From Paractinoplanes polyasparticus (lineage in GTDB: Bacteria > Actinomycetota > Actinomycetes > Mycobacteriales > Micromonosporaceae): 64,000 nucleotides of DNA. The notes under the pieces were generated by a model, which did not search any database, was not told the origin of the DNA, and saw nothing but the letters and a program-made list of their open reading frames with translations. The DNA lies in contig NZ_JAHWFK010000015.1 in NCBI RefSeq assembly GCF_019710575.1, positions 96,227-160,226 of the forward strand, read 5' to 3'. The position numbers were made by a program, and so were the translations under genes. Positions 48,014 to 56,741 of this stretch are shown here, piece by piece (positions within the stretch are counted from its first letter, which is position 1; each line of letters begins with the position of its first letter).

Positions 48014-48886
48014 TCAGAAGGACTTGCCGCCGAACGCCCGCCACGACGTCGGGTTGGGGCCGATGCGGTACTTGAAGCTCTGCATGCCGACCCAGTCGCG
48101 GCTCGTACTGAGCTGGATGAACACCGGGTTGTGGCCGTCGTAGCCCGTCTCGTACACGGTGTACGCGATGTAGGCGATGGCCTTGGCCATCTCGAGCGTC
48201 GCCTTGCACGGGTCGTTGCCGAGCCAGCCGTTGAGCACTCGCGCGCCCTCGCCGGCGATGCCGACCAGCGCCCGCCCCCGCTTGGCGTTGTCCTTGAAGG
48301 CGGTGAGCTTCTCGATCGCCTTCTGCGAGCCGCAGACCTTGGCCATCCTGATGGTGTCGTCCAGCAGCCGCCCGCCCGCGTAGTCCATGGCGCTCTGCCA
48401 GTCGAACACCGAGGCGGACAGGGTGGTGCCGGCGGCGCAGACCTGGACGAGGCGACGGCGGTACTCGACCGAGCCCATCATCTGGCGGGTGGACCAGCTC
48501 AGGCCGTAGGTGCCGATCGCTCGCGTGTAGGCCTGCAGGCCGCCGTCGTCGGGCGCGCGATCCAGCAGGGCCGCGTAGAGCATGCCGGCCAGGTCCTGGC
48601 TGCGGTGGCCCCAGCGCCGCTGGGCCTCAACCGAGGTCGCCATCCGGAAGGTGGCGTCGACGACGCCCCATTGGCAGCCGAGGTTCTTCACCCCGACCTC
48701 GTAGTAGGGCACGTTGTGCCGGTCGGGCTGCGGGCCGTCGGCGTTGCGGCCCATGGTGTGGTGCAACACCGCCCGGATCTCACCCTGAGCATTGGTGGCG
48801 CGGCCGTCGGCGGCCATGGCCGGTGCCGAGATCGAGCCGAGCCCGACCGCCAGGGTCGTCAGCAGCACAAAGCATCGACGAAACAT
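48014..48886 (-). CDS. Secreted DUF4214-type protein
   Basis: 290 residues. The signal peptide runs MFRRCFVLLTTLAVGLGSIS with cleavage after AMA (residues 24-26). LAGMLYAALLDRAPDDGGLQ followed by YTRAIGTYGLSWSTRQMMGS is the DUF4214 motif (L-Y-x-x-x-L-x-R-x-P-D-x-x-G) found in S-layer, hemolysin-like and exopolysaccharide-associated proteins. A second such segment may start at ATNAQGEIRAVLHHTMGRN. Four cysteines in the mature part (VCAAG, VCGSQ, NDPCKAT, GCQWG) could form two disulfides. An extracellular or wall-associated role is likely; the activity is unknown. Confidence 0.8.
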   Translation of the reverse strand: MFRRCFVLLTTLAVGLGSISAPAMAADGRATNAQGEIRAVLHHTMGRNADGPQPDRHNVPYYEVGVKNLGCQWGVVDATFRMATSVEAQRRWGHRSQDLAGMLYAALLDRAPDDGGLQAYTRAIGTYGLSWSTRQMMGSVEYRRRLVQVCAAGTTLSASVFDWQSAMDYAGGRLLDDTIRMAKVCGSQKAIEKLTAFKDNAKRGRALVGIAGEGARVLNGWLGNDPCKATLEMAKAIAYIAYTVYETGYDGHNPVFIQLSTSRDWVGMQSFKYRIGPNPTSWRAFGGKSF

Positions 48887-49200
48887 CCTTGCCTCCGTTT
48901 CCAGTGCGCAATTCCTCGACGGTTGACCGCGATGTGAAATGAGCTCGCGCGGGCCTATTCCGGGTAATCCGATTCGGCGGGTATCCGCCGTCCGGCCACC
49001 ATTGTGTTGCGAACGGCGGGTCGATAACCATGCGGGTAATCCAGGGAATATCGATGGTGGATCCGCCGGTCGGCCTTTCGTTGGTTTCCGCGGGTGCGGC
49101 CGGTTGGCACGGTGAACGCACGTGGTTTTCCACGTGGCCGCTTCCGGGACGCCCGGTTCCCGTCGCCGCCGATCCCGACGACGATGCGGAGGTGTCTCGG

Positions 49201-50973
49201 GTGTACCGCCTTCAGCGACCGCGGGCCGCCGTGCCGTACGGCCTGCGCCGGTGGCACCTGGCGGCCTTGCCGGTCCTGATCGCCGTCGCCGTCGGCATCG
49301 TGCCGCTCCCGGCCGGCTGGCCGTATTGGGTGGATCATCCGGGCTCGGCGATCCTCGCGGTCATCATGCCGGCCTCTCTCGCCGGCGCCGGTCTGCTGCT
49401 GGCGCAGGGCACCGGAAGCCGCAAGACGGGCTTGCTCTTCGTAACGGCCGCGGTTCTCTACGCGGTCGGCTGGGTCCTCGCCCGCGACACGGGTCTGTAT
49501 CCGCTGATCTCCGAGTACACGCAGTCAGTGTTCTTCCTGACCCTGGGCGTGGGCATCCTGCTGCACGGCCGGTCGCGCTTCGACCGCTGGTACGAGTGGG
49601 CGTGGGTGGCCGAAGCGCTCGTGATCCTCCTCGGCGCGCAGGTCGCGGTGACCCTGACGGTCGCGCCCGAGCAGGTGGGATACGCGCCGGACGTGGTGTG
49701 GTTCGACGTCGGCGTCGCGCCGGAGGTCGGCGCGCTGGTGAGCGAGGGCGCCGCGGTCGCATACGTGGTCCTCGCCGTGACCTTCGTGCTGGTGCTCGTG
49801 CTGCAGCAGCGGCGGCCTTCCACCCGGGGCCCGCGCAACGGGGTGGCGGTGCTGATGGTCAGCGGCGTGTTCGCGGTGGCCGCCTCGGTGATCCAGTATC
49901 CGATCATGTCAGCCGGCACCACGCTCTCCGCGATCATCGCGGCGCGCAGCGCACAGGGCACGGCCGCCATCCTGCTGCCGTTGACCCTGTTCGCGGCGGC
50001 GCTGCGAACGGCCTGGGTGGAGAACACGGTCGCCGCGCAGCTGATCACCCGGATCGGGCACGCAACCCCGGATTCGGTGCAGCGGGCGCTGGGGGCGGTG
50101 CTGCGGGATCCGGGGCTCGAGGTCTGGTACTGGATTCCGGGCGCGACCGCGTTCGTCGACAAGGACGGCCGGATCCGGCGCCCGGAGGCCTTCGCGCCGA
50201 CCGACCTGGAGATCCGCACGCTGGACGGGGAACCGCTGGCCGTGTGCGTCCCGGGTGCCCTTCCGGCGAGCGGCGACGCCGTCCTCGCGGTCGCGTTCGA
50301 GGCCTGCGCCTCGGCCCTGCAGGCGGTGCAGCTGCAGCTGGTGCACGCCGAGGAGATGCGCGACGTCCAGGATCGGCTGATGGCCGCCGAGGACGACGGT
50401 CGCAAGGAGCTCGCGCGCGACCTGCACGACGGAGTGCAACAGGATCTCGCCGCGCTGCGCCTCCAGTTGACCGGGCTGATCGGGCAGGCGGAGCCCGGCG
50501 CGACCCGGGACCGGCTGCGCGAGTGCGGCGAACGGGTGGTGGCGGTCATCGAGCAGGTGCGGGCAATCAGCCGGGGGCTGCATCCCACCTCGCTGGCGCA
50601 CGACGGGCTCGCAGGCGCGCTGGAGGAGGCCGCCGAGAGCTTCGGCCGGCGCATCCGCCTCGACGTGCCCGCCGAGCGCTTCGCGCCGCGCCTGGAGCTG
50701 GCGATGTATTACATCCTCAGCGAGGCGCTGACCAACGTCATCAAGCACGCCGAGGCGGAGTCGGTCTACGTTCGCGTCGAGCTGGCCAGGCACGCCGTCG
50801 TCGGCGAGGTGGTCGACGACGGGTGCGGCGGGGCCGTAATAACCCTCGGCGGCGGCCTGCACGGTGTCGAGGATCGCGTGCGTGCCCTGCGCGGCCGTTT
50901 CGAGCTGGCCAGCCGGGCCGGCCAGGGCACCCGGCTCACCGTCACGTTCCCGTTGATCGGAGCAACTTCATGA
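49201..50973 (+). CDS. NarL-type sensor histidine kinase
   Basis: 590 residues from GTG 49201. The frame stays open to 49030, but the upstream 57 codons have clearly lower GC at third positions and contain a 10-mer (CGGGTAATCC) repeated 72 bp away, so I treat them as upstream DNA. About seven hydrophobic segments span residues 15-280. The dimerisation box is RKELARDLHDGVQQDLAALR with phospho-acceptor His409. The HATPase_c domain has EALTNVIKHAEAESVYVRVE (N box) and VVDDGCGGAVITLGGGLHGV (G boxes). The ligand is unknown; partner is the next gene (4-bp overlap). Confidence 0.9.
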   Translation: MYRLQRPRAAVPYGLRRWHLAALPVLIAVAVGIVPLPAGWPYWVDHPGSAILAVIMPASLAGAGLLLAQGTGSRKTGLLFVTAAVLYAVGWVLARDTGLYPLISEYTQSVFFLTLGVGILLHGRSRFDRWYEWAWVAEALVILLGAQVAVTLTVAPEQVGYAPDVVWFDVGVAPEVGALVSEGAAVAYVVLAVTFVLVLVLQQRRPSTRGPRNGVAVLMVSGVFAVAASVIQYPIMSAGTTLSAIIAARSAQGTAAILLPLTLFAAALRTAWVENTVAAQLITRIGHATPDSVQRALGAVLRDPGLEVWYWIPGATAFVDKDGRIRRPEAFAPTDLEIRTLDGEPLAVCVPGALPASGDAVLAVAFEACASALQAVQLQLVHAEEMRDVQDRLMAAEDDGRKELARDLHDGVQQDLAALRLQLTGLIGQAEPGATRDRLRECGERVVAVIEQVRAISRGLHPTSLAHDGLAGALEEAAESFGRRIRLDVPAERFAPRLELAMYYILSEALTNVIKHAEAESVYVRVELARHAVVGEVVDDGCGGAVITLGGGLHGVEDRVRALRGRFELASRAGQGTRLTVTFPLIGATS

Positions 50974-51641
50974 AGGTCGCGATCGCCGACGACCACGCCA
51001 TCTTCCGCACCGCGGTCGCCCAGTGCCTGCGGGAGTGCGGATTCGAGGTTCCGGTGAACGCGGCCACCGGAACGGAACTGGTTGCGGGGATCCGCCGCCA
51101 CCCGGTGGACGTCGCGATCATCGACGTCCGGCTCTCCGACACCAGCGACGACGAGGGCATCGAGGTTGCTCGGGAAGTCAAGAAGGAGGCGCCGACGACG
51201 GCGGTGCTCATGCTCTCCGCGCAGACCGCGAGCACCCAGGCGATCCGGCTGCTCAGCGACTTCGAGACGGGCATCGGCTACCTGCGCAAGGACGAGGTCG
51301 ACATCGCCACCCTGGGCCCGCAACTGTCCCGCCTGGTCGCGGGCGAGCCCGTGCTGGGCCGCTCGATCGCCAGCCGGCTGCTGCGGCCGGCCCGGCACGA
51401 CAGCGCGCTCGACTCGCTGACCCGCCAGGAGAGCGAGGTCCTGCGCCTGATGGCCGAGGGGAACTCCAATGTCGGCATCGCCCGCCGGATGTCGCTGACC
51501 GAGCGCACGGTCGAGGATCACGCCGGCCGGATCTTCGACAAGCTGGGCATCACGATCCAGTCCGGCGAGGGCCGGGCAACCACGAACCGACGTGTCCTGG
51601 CCGTGCTCACCTGGCTTCGCGTCACCTCGGGCGGTTCGTGA
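50970..51641 (+). CDS. NarL/FixJ family response regulator
   Basis: 223 residues. The receiver domain has the acidic pair Asp7-Asp8 (VAIADDHAIFRTAVAQCL), phospho-acceptor Asp52 (DVAIIDVRLSD), Ser/Thr switch LMLSAQTAS and Lys in YLRKDEVD. The C-terminal LuxR domain is LTRQESEVLRLMAEGNSNVG with RRMSLTERTVEDHAGRIFDK. It is coupled to the kinase by ATGA. The target genes are unknown. DNA after the stop (51642-52126) shows no gene. Confidence 0.95.
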   Translation: MKVAIADDHAIFRTAVAQCLRECGFEVPVNAATGTELVAGIRRHPVDVAIIDVRLSDTSDDEGIEVAREVKKEAPTTAVLMLSAQTASTQAIRLLSDFETGIGYLRKDEVDIATLGPQLSRLVAGEPVLGRSIASRLLRPARHDSALDSLTRQESEVLRLMAEGNSNVGIARRMSLTERTVEDHAGRIFDKLGITIQSGEGRATTNRRVLAVLTWLRVTSGGS

Positions 51642-52126
51642 CCCGGCGGCCCGGCGCCCGCGGCACGGAACCCAGCGCAGCGGACACCGCCTTCGATCGA
51701 GCTCGCGTCGACGTCAGCCTCGATTGCCAATGACGGCACTCCGGTAACGGGCCCGATGAAGTCGCTACCGATTCGATGAGCTCCGGCGCGCGTCCAGTCC
51801 ACCTCGAATTGTCAGCGGGTAGGACCCCACGGACGCAGGGTGGACCGACCTTTCAACAGAACCATGCGGGCGATGACAAAGCGTGACCGATGTCTGTGCC
51901 CAGAAAGAATCTGGACAGTGGGTGAATCGAGCAGGAAACCGGAGGCCGGCCGTCGCTGTGGCGGAGTTCCATCGATCTCGGTGACCGCGACACCTACGCA
52001 ATGAAGGCGATGAGGGGGAGCCGGCTATGCCGGTTGTCGGCCGTTTCGCCCGGGCCAGCGCGGTCGTCGGCCCAGCCCGTCGTCGCATGGCCGGCAGTCG
52101 GACGCGCAGGCTCCACGGGCGAGGAC
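51642..52126. other. 485-bp gap with no recognised gene
   Basis: Between the response regulator and the GNAT gene I find no frame with protein-like composition, no strong hairpin and no mobile-element ends. GC is somewhat lower than in flanking genes (for example around 51840-51930), which suggests non-coding or decayed sequence. Confidence 0.5.
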
Positions 52127-52528
52127 TCAGTTCAGGCGGATCAGGCCGGCGTCGGTAGGGCGGAAGCCGCAGCGGTCGACGTAGAAGTGGCGTAGGTGGG
52201 GCTCGAAGTCGACGTGCAACCAGGTGCAGCCCGCGTTGCGCGCCTCGCGGGTGGCGGCGGCCACCAGAGCGGCGCCCAGGCCGGAATGCCGGCTCGCCGG
52301 GTCCACGGCGGTGTCCAGCAGGAAGGCGTGGGCGCCGCCGTCCCAGCTGACCTGGATGAAACCGATCAGGCGGTCGTCATCGTAGCCGCCGATCCAGGTG
52401 AGCGCGTGGCGGGCCAGGCGCTCAGCCCAGGGGTGAATCGGGGTCGGGTCGGCGTCGAAGGCGCGGGCGTGCAGGGCGGTCAGTTCCGCGTCGTCCACGG
52501 GGAACTTGACGACCAGGGACACAGTCAC
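52127..52528 (-). CDS. GNAT family N-acetyltransferase
   Basis: 133 residues. Motif A is LLDTAVDPASRHSGLGAALV with the acetyl-CoA loop (R-x-x-G-x-G); RHFYVDRCGFRPTDAGLIRL is the closing block. TWIGGYDDDRLIGFIQVSWD is the central sheet. A single GNAT domain of normal size; the amine substrate is unknown. It stands alone, divergent from the sugar transporter operon across about 310 bp. Confidence 0.9.
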   Translation of the reverse strand: MTVSLVVKFPVDDAELTALHARAFDADPTPIHPWAERLARHALTWIGGYDDDRLIGFIQVSWDGGAHAFLLDTAVDPASRHSGLGAALVAAATREARNAGCTWLHVDFEPHLRHFYVDRCGFRPTDAGLIRLN

Positions 52529-52713
52529 CGGGGCAGGCTAACCGCGGGCCGGCAGGCGGGGACACCGGAATTCCGCGGGCTGACCGGCGGCGTCGGGATC
52601 GCCGTTCGGGTTCAGCGAGGTGCTCGCCGGGGTGCCTCCATCCAGCCACGGCAACCGCCGTGTCCAGCCTGGTTACCACGCATCGACCATCGTGGCGGCG
52701 TTCGAGACCGTCC

Positions 52714-52727
52714 TGTTATCGATAACA
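52714..52727. promoter_or_regulatory. Palindromic operator 1 of the chvE operon
   Basis: TGTTATCGATAACA, a perfect 14-bp palindrome about 50 bp upstream of a TTGACA -35 element. The CpG/GATC-centred form with TTATC half-sites is typical of LacI- or ROK-family sugar regulators. Its centre is 31 bp (three helical turns) from that of the next palindrome. Confidence 0.65.
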
Positions 52728-52746
52728 AAGTTTCGCTCAAATGTCG

Positions 52747-52756
52747 GCAACGTTGC
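52747..52756. promoter_or_regulatory. Palindromic operator 2 of the chvE operon
   Basis: GCAACGTTGC, a perfect palindrome centred on AACGTT, the usual core of LacI-family operators. It ends 9 bp before the -35 element. It is on the same helix face as the palindrome at 52714-52727. Confidence 0.55.
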
Positions 52757-52765
52757 TAAGCGCGG

Positions 52766-52795
52766 TTGACACGTCTTCGTGTGACCGTTCACACT
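52766..52795 (+). promoter_or_regulatory. Candidate promoter of chvE-mmsA-mmsB with overlapping inverted repeat
   Basis: -35 TTGACA (52766-52771, perfect consensus) and -10 CACACT (52790-52795) with an 18-bp spacer, giving a leader of about 35 nt. The inverted repeat GTGTGA-CCGT-TCACAC (52779-52794) covers the spacer and the -10, so a protein bound there would block polymerase. Confidence 0.6.
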
Positions 52796-52837
52796 CGTGG
52801 CCATTCAACTCCGATGGACCCGATGAAGGAGTACCGC

Positions 52838-53965
52838 ATGAGACTGTCCAGGATGGGTGCGGTGGTGTCCGCCGCCGTGCTTGCGACCTCCCTGGCCGCA
52901 TGTGGTTCGAGCGAGAAAACCGTCGACAAGGAAGCCGGCGCCGGTGACAGCAAGGGCGCTCTGATCGGTGTCACCATGCCGACCCGCTCGTCCGAGCGCT
53001 GGATCAGCGACGGTGACAACCTCAAGAAGCAGCTCGAGGCGCTCGGCTACCAGGTCGACCTCCAATACGCCGAAGACAAGATCCCGACCCAGACCCAGCA
53101 GCTCGACAACCAGATCACCAAGGGCGCCAAGCTGCTGATCATCGCGTCGATCGACGGCACCGCGATCACCACGCAGCTCGAGAACGCGAAGGCCAACAAG
53201 ATCCCGGTCATCGCCTACGACCGGCTCATCCGCAACAGCCCGAACGTCGACTACTACGCGACGTTCGACAACTTCAAGGTCGGCGTGCAGCAGGCGACCT
53301 CGCTGCTCACCGGGCTCAAGGTGCTCAAGGCGGACGGTTCGGCGGGCGACGCCAAGGGCCCGTTCAACATCGAGCTCTTCGCCGGATCGCCCGACGACAA
53401 CAACGCCACGTTCTTCTTCAACGGCGCCATGAGCGTGCTCAAGCCGAAGATCGACGACGGCACCCTGGTCGTGAAGAGCAAGCAGACCGACTTCAAGACG
53501 GTCGCGATCCTGCGCTGGCAGGCCAAGACCGCGCAGGACCGGATGGAGAACCTGCTCACCTCCACCTACCGTGACGGCGCCAAGGTCGACGGCGTGCTCT
53601 CGCCGTACGACGGGCTCTCGATCGGCATCCTCTCGGCCCTCAAGAGCAACGGGTACGGGACCTCGGCCAAGCCCTACCCGACCGTCACCGGTCAGGACGC
53701 CGAGCAGGCCTCGGTCAAGTCGATCCTGCGCAACGAGCAGTACTCGACGATCTACAAGGACACGCGCGAGCTGGCCAAGACGACCGTCGAGATGGCCGAC
53801 GCGGTGCTGAAGGGGCAGACCCCGAAGACCAACAACACGACCGACTACGACAACGGCGAGAAGATCGTGCCCTCGATGCTGCTCGAGTCGGTCATCGTCG
53901 ACAAGACCAACTACAAGAAGGAACTGGTCGAGTCGGGCTACTACACCGAGGCTCAGCTCCAGTAA
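52838..53965 (+). CDS. chvE: Multiple-monosaccharide ABC transporter, substrate-binding lipoprotein
   Basis: 375 residues from ATG 52838 with GAAGGAG seven bases upstream. A lipoprotein signal ends LAAC (about Cys22). The mature part is a class I periplasmic-binding fold: LIGVTMPTRSSERWISDGDN, then VDLQYAEDKIPTQTQQLDNQ, LLIIASIDGTAITTQLENAK and PVIAYDRLIRNSPNVDYYAT. The Arg/Asp residues of ChvE that hold aldoses (xylose, glucose, galactose, arabinose) appear conserved. It delivers sugar to the MmsA/MmsB permease. It is first in a tightly overlapping operon under three palindromes. Confidence 0.92.
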   Translation: MRLSRMGAVVSAAVLATSLAACGSSEKTVDKEAGAGDSKGALIGVTMPTRSSERWISDGDNLKKQLEALGYQVDLQYAEDKIPTQTQQLDNQITKGAKLLIIASIDGTAITTQLENAKANKIPVIAYDRLIRNSPNVDYYATFDNFKVGVQQATSLLTGLKVLKADGSAGDAKGPFNIELFAGSPDDNNATFFFNGAMSVLKPKIDDGTLVVKSKQTDFKTVAILRWQAKTAQDRMENLLTSTYRDGAKVDGVLSPYDGLSIGILSALKSNGYGTSAKPYPTVTGQDAEQASVKSILRNEQYSTIYKDTRELAKTTVEMADAVLKGQTPKTNNTTDYDNGEKIVPSMLLESVIVDKTNYKKELVESGYYTEAQLQ

Positions 53966-55497
53966 TGAGCGACTCCATCCTCCGCATGCGGGGCATCTCC
54001 AAGACGTTCCCGGGCGTTCGCGCGCTCGACGACGTCAACCTGGAGGTGCTCCGCGGCGAGATCCACGCGATCTGCGGGGAGAACGGCGCCGGCAAGAGCA
54101 CCCTGATGAAGGTGCTCTCCGGCGTCCACCCGCACGGCGACTACACCGGCGAGATCGTCTTCGACGGGCAGGAGTGCCGCTTCGGCGGCATCCGGGACAG
54201 CGAGCACCGCGGCATCGTGATCATCCATCAGGAGCTGGCGCTGGCGTCGAACCTGTCGATCGCGGAGAACATCTTCCTCGGCAACGAGCAGGCCCGGCGC
54301 GGCCTGATCGACTGGAACCGCACCAACGCGGCCGCCGCCGAGCTGATGAGCCGGGTCGGACTGCACGAGAACCCGGTGACCCAGGTGCTCGACCTCGGCG
54401 TCGGCAAGCAGCAGCTGGTCGAGATCGCCAAGGCGTTGTCCAAGCAGGTGCGGCTGCTGATCCTCGACGAGCCCACCGCGGCGCTGAACGACGAGGACTC
54501 GGCCCACCTGCTCGACCTGCTGCGCGGCCTGCGGGACGAGGGCATCACCTGCGTGATCATCTCGCACAAGCTGAACGAGGTCCTCGAGATCGCGGACCGC
54601 GTGACCATCCTGCGCGACGGCAAGACGATCACGACGCTGGAGGCCCAGGGCCTCACCGAAGACAAGATCATCAGTGGCATGGTCGGCCGCGACCTCGACA
54701 ACCGTTTCCCGCCGCGCGAGCCCAAGATCGGCGACGAGGTCTTCCGGGTCGAGAACTGGACGGTGCACAGCCCGACCCAGCACGGCCGGCTGCTCGTCTC
54801 GGGCGCGAACCTCAACCTCCGCCGCGGCGAGATCGTCGGTTTGGCCGGGCTGATGGGCGCCGGGCGTACGGAACTGGCCATGAGCATTTTCGGCCGGGCC
54901 TACGGCACCGGGATCAGCGGGCGGATCATCAAGGACGGGCGGGAGATCAAGCTGCGCTCCGTCGGCGAGGCGATCAAGCACGGCATCGCGTACGCCACCG
55001 AGGACCGCAAGCGGTACGGGCTCAACCTCATCGAGGACATCAAGCGCAACGTCTCGTCGGCCGCGCTGGGCAAGCTGGCCCGCCGGGGCTGGGTCGACGA
55101 CAACGAGGAGTACAAGGTCGCCGAGTCGTACCGGCAGAGCATGAACATCAAGGCGCCCAGCGTCTCGAGCATCACCGGCAAGCTCTCCGGCGGCAATCAG
55201 CAGAAGGTCGTGCTGTCCAAGTGGATCTTCACCGACCCCGACGTGCTGATCCTCGACGAGCCCACGCGGGGCATCGACGTCGGCGCCAAGTACGAGATCT
55301 ACACGATCATCAACCAGCTCGCCGAGGCCGGTAAGGCGATCCTGCTGATCTCGAGCGAGCTGCCCGAGCTGCTCGGGCTGTGCGACCGCATCTACACCCT
55401 CTCGGCCGGGCGGATCACCGGTGAGGTGCCGCGCGCCGAGGCCACCCAGGAAGGGCTCATGACCCTCATGACCGCCGGACAGGAGGCACGCTCGTGA
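53965..55497 (+). CDS. mmsA: Multiple-monosaccharide ABC transporter, ATP-binding protein
   Basis: 510 residues with two ABC domains in tandem, as in all sugar importers of the Ara/Xyl/Rbs type. Domain 1: Walker A CGENGAGKSTLMKVLSG, signature-region LDLGVGKQQLVEIAKALSKQ, Walker B LLILDEPTAALN. Domain 2: Walker A replaced by LAGLMGAGRTELAMSIFG, signature KLSGGNQQKVVLSKWIFTDP, Walker B VLILDEPTRGIDVGAKYEIY. Only the first site has a normal P-loop lysine (the second has Arg-Thr), as usual in the family. The ATG overlaps the chvE stop by one base. Confidence 0.95.
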   Translation: MSDSILRMRGISKTFPGVRALDDVNLEVLRGEIHAICGENGAGKSTLMKVLSGVHPHGDYTGEIVFDGQECRFGGIRDSEHRGIVIIHQELALASNLSIAENIFLGNEQARRGLIDWNRTNAAAAELMSRVGLHENPVTQVLDLGVGKQQLVEIAKALSKQVRLLILDEPTAALNDEDSAHLLDLLRGLRDEGITCVIISHKLNEVLEIADRVTILRDGKTITTLEAQGLTEDKIISGMVGRDLDNRFPPREPKIGDEVFRVENWTVHSPTQHGRLLVSGANLNLRRGEIVGLAGLMGAGRTELAMSIFGRAYGTGISGRIIKDGREIKLRSVGEAIKHGIAYATEDRKRYGLNLIEDIKRNVSSAALGKLARRGWVDDNEEYKVAESYRQSMNIKAPSVSSITGKLSGGNQQKVVLSKWIFTDPDVLILDEPTRGIDVGAKYEIYTIINQLAEAGKAILLISSELPELLGLCDRIYTLSAGRITGEVPRAEATQEGLMTLMTAGQEARS

Positions 55498-56741
55498 GCG
55501 TCGCGCCGACTTTCGCTCCCGGCAAGCAGCCGGCCGTTCCGGACGACCGCCGGCCCGGCGGCCCCCGCCGGTTCCGCATCAACCTGCGGCAGAGCGGCAT
55601 CTACATCGCGTTCGCGGCCATCGTGCTGCTGTTCACGATCCTCACCGGCGGCGACATGCTCGCCCCGCAGAACATCAGCAACGTCATCGTCCAGAACTCG
55701 TACATCCTGGTCCTGGCCATCGGCATGATCCTGGTGATCATCGCCGGGCACATCGACCTGTCGGTCGGGTCGATCGTGGCGGCCACCGGCGCGGTCGCGG
55801 CCGTCCTCATGGTCAACCACGATGTGCCGTGGCCGCTGGCCCTGCTGATCACTCTGATCGTCGGCGGGCTGATCGGCGCCTGGCAGGGCTACTGGGTGGC
55901 GTACTTCGGCATCCCGGCGTTCATCGTCACGCTCGCCGGCATGCTGCTGTTCCGGGCAGTCACCTACAACATCCTCGGCAACCGGGGCATCGGCCCGTTC
56001 CCGGACGAGGTGCGGACCCTGGCCAACGGCTTCACCGAGGGCTATCTGGGCAACATCGGGCTCGGCGCGCTCGGGGGCGCCGACCTGTTCACCATCCTGA
56101 TCGGGGTCGTGGCGGTCGGCGGCATCGTCGTCTCACAGTGGCGCTCGCGGGCCGGGCGGGCGCGCTTCGGACAGGTCGTCGAGCCGTTCGCGCTGTTCGC
56201 GGCGAAGATCGTGGCGGCCTCGGTGGTCGTCATGTTCGTCATCGTGCAGCTCGCCCGGTTCCGCAACCTGCCGTGGGTGCTCGTGCTGCTGGCCGGGCTC
56301 GTGCTCGGCTACTCGTTGCTGACCAACCGGGCGGTCTTCGGACGGCAGATCTACGCCGTCGGCGGCAACCTGCAGGCGGCGACGCTCTCGGGCGTCAAGA
56401 CCAAGGCCGTCGTGTTCTGGATCTTCGTGAACATGGGCGTGCTGGCCGCGCTGGCCGGCATCATCTTCGCGGGCCGGCTCAACCAGGCCAACCCGACCGG
56501 CGGTGACCAGCTCGAGCTGGACGCGATCGCCGCCGCCTTCATCGGCGGCGCGGCCGTGCAGGGAGGCGTCGGCAAGGTCGTCGGCGCGATCACCGGCGGT
56601 CTGATCATGGGCGTCATCAACAACGGCATGAGCCTGATCGGCGCCCCGAGCGAGCAGGTCATGCTGGTCAAGGGCGCGGTGCTGCTGGCCGCGGTCGCGT
56701 TCGACGTGTGGACGAAGCGGCGGGCCGGCGCGAGCCGCTGA
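55494..56741 (+). CDS. mmsB: Multiple-monosaccharide ABC transporter, permease
   Basis: 415 residues, about ten hydrophobic segments. MILVIIAGHIDLSVGSIVAA is the conserved membrane-loop motif of sugar ABC permeases, with AYFGIPAFIVTLAGMLLFRA and GGDQLELDAIAAAFIGGAAV (coupling region) further on. Length and a central insertion (about residues 165-265) mark the MmsB/GguB subgroup rather than RbsC. It overlaps mmsA by 4 bp. Its 3' end overlaps the end of the convergent dehalogenase-like gene by 74 bp. Confidence 0.94.
   Translation: MSVAPTFAPGKQPAVPDDRRPGGPRRFRINLRQSGIYIAFAAIVLLFTILTGGDMLAPQNISNVIVQNSYILVLAIGMILVIIAGHIDLSVGSIVAATGAVAAVLMVNHDVPWPLALLITLIVGGLIGAWQGYWVAYFGIPAFIVTLAGMLLFRAVTYNILGNRGIGPFPDEVRTLANGFTEGYLGNIGLGALGGADLFTILIGVVAVGGIVVSQWRSRAGRARFGQVVEPFALFAAKIVAASVVVMFVIVQLARFRNLPWVLVLLAGLVLGYSLLTNRAVFGRQIYAVGGNLQAATLSGVKTKAVVFWIFVNMGVLAALAGIIFAGRLNQANPTGGDQLELDAIAAAFIGGAAVQGGVGKVVGAITGGLIMGVINNGMSLIGAPSEQVMLVKGAVLLAAVAFDVWTKRRAGASR

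Noticed and set aside
52779..52794. GTGTGA-N4-TCACAC as a classical Crp site
   Set aside because: Crp sites have a 6-bp spacer; here it is 4. Kept only as an inverted repeat overlapping the -10.
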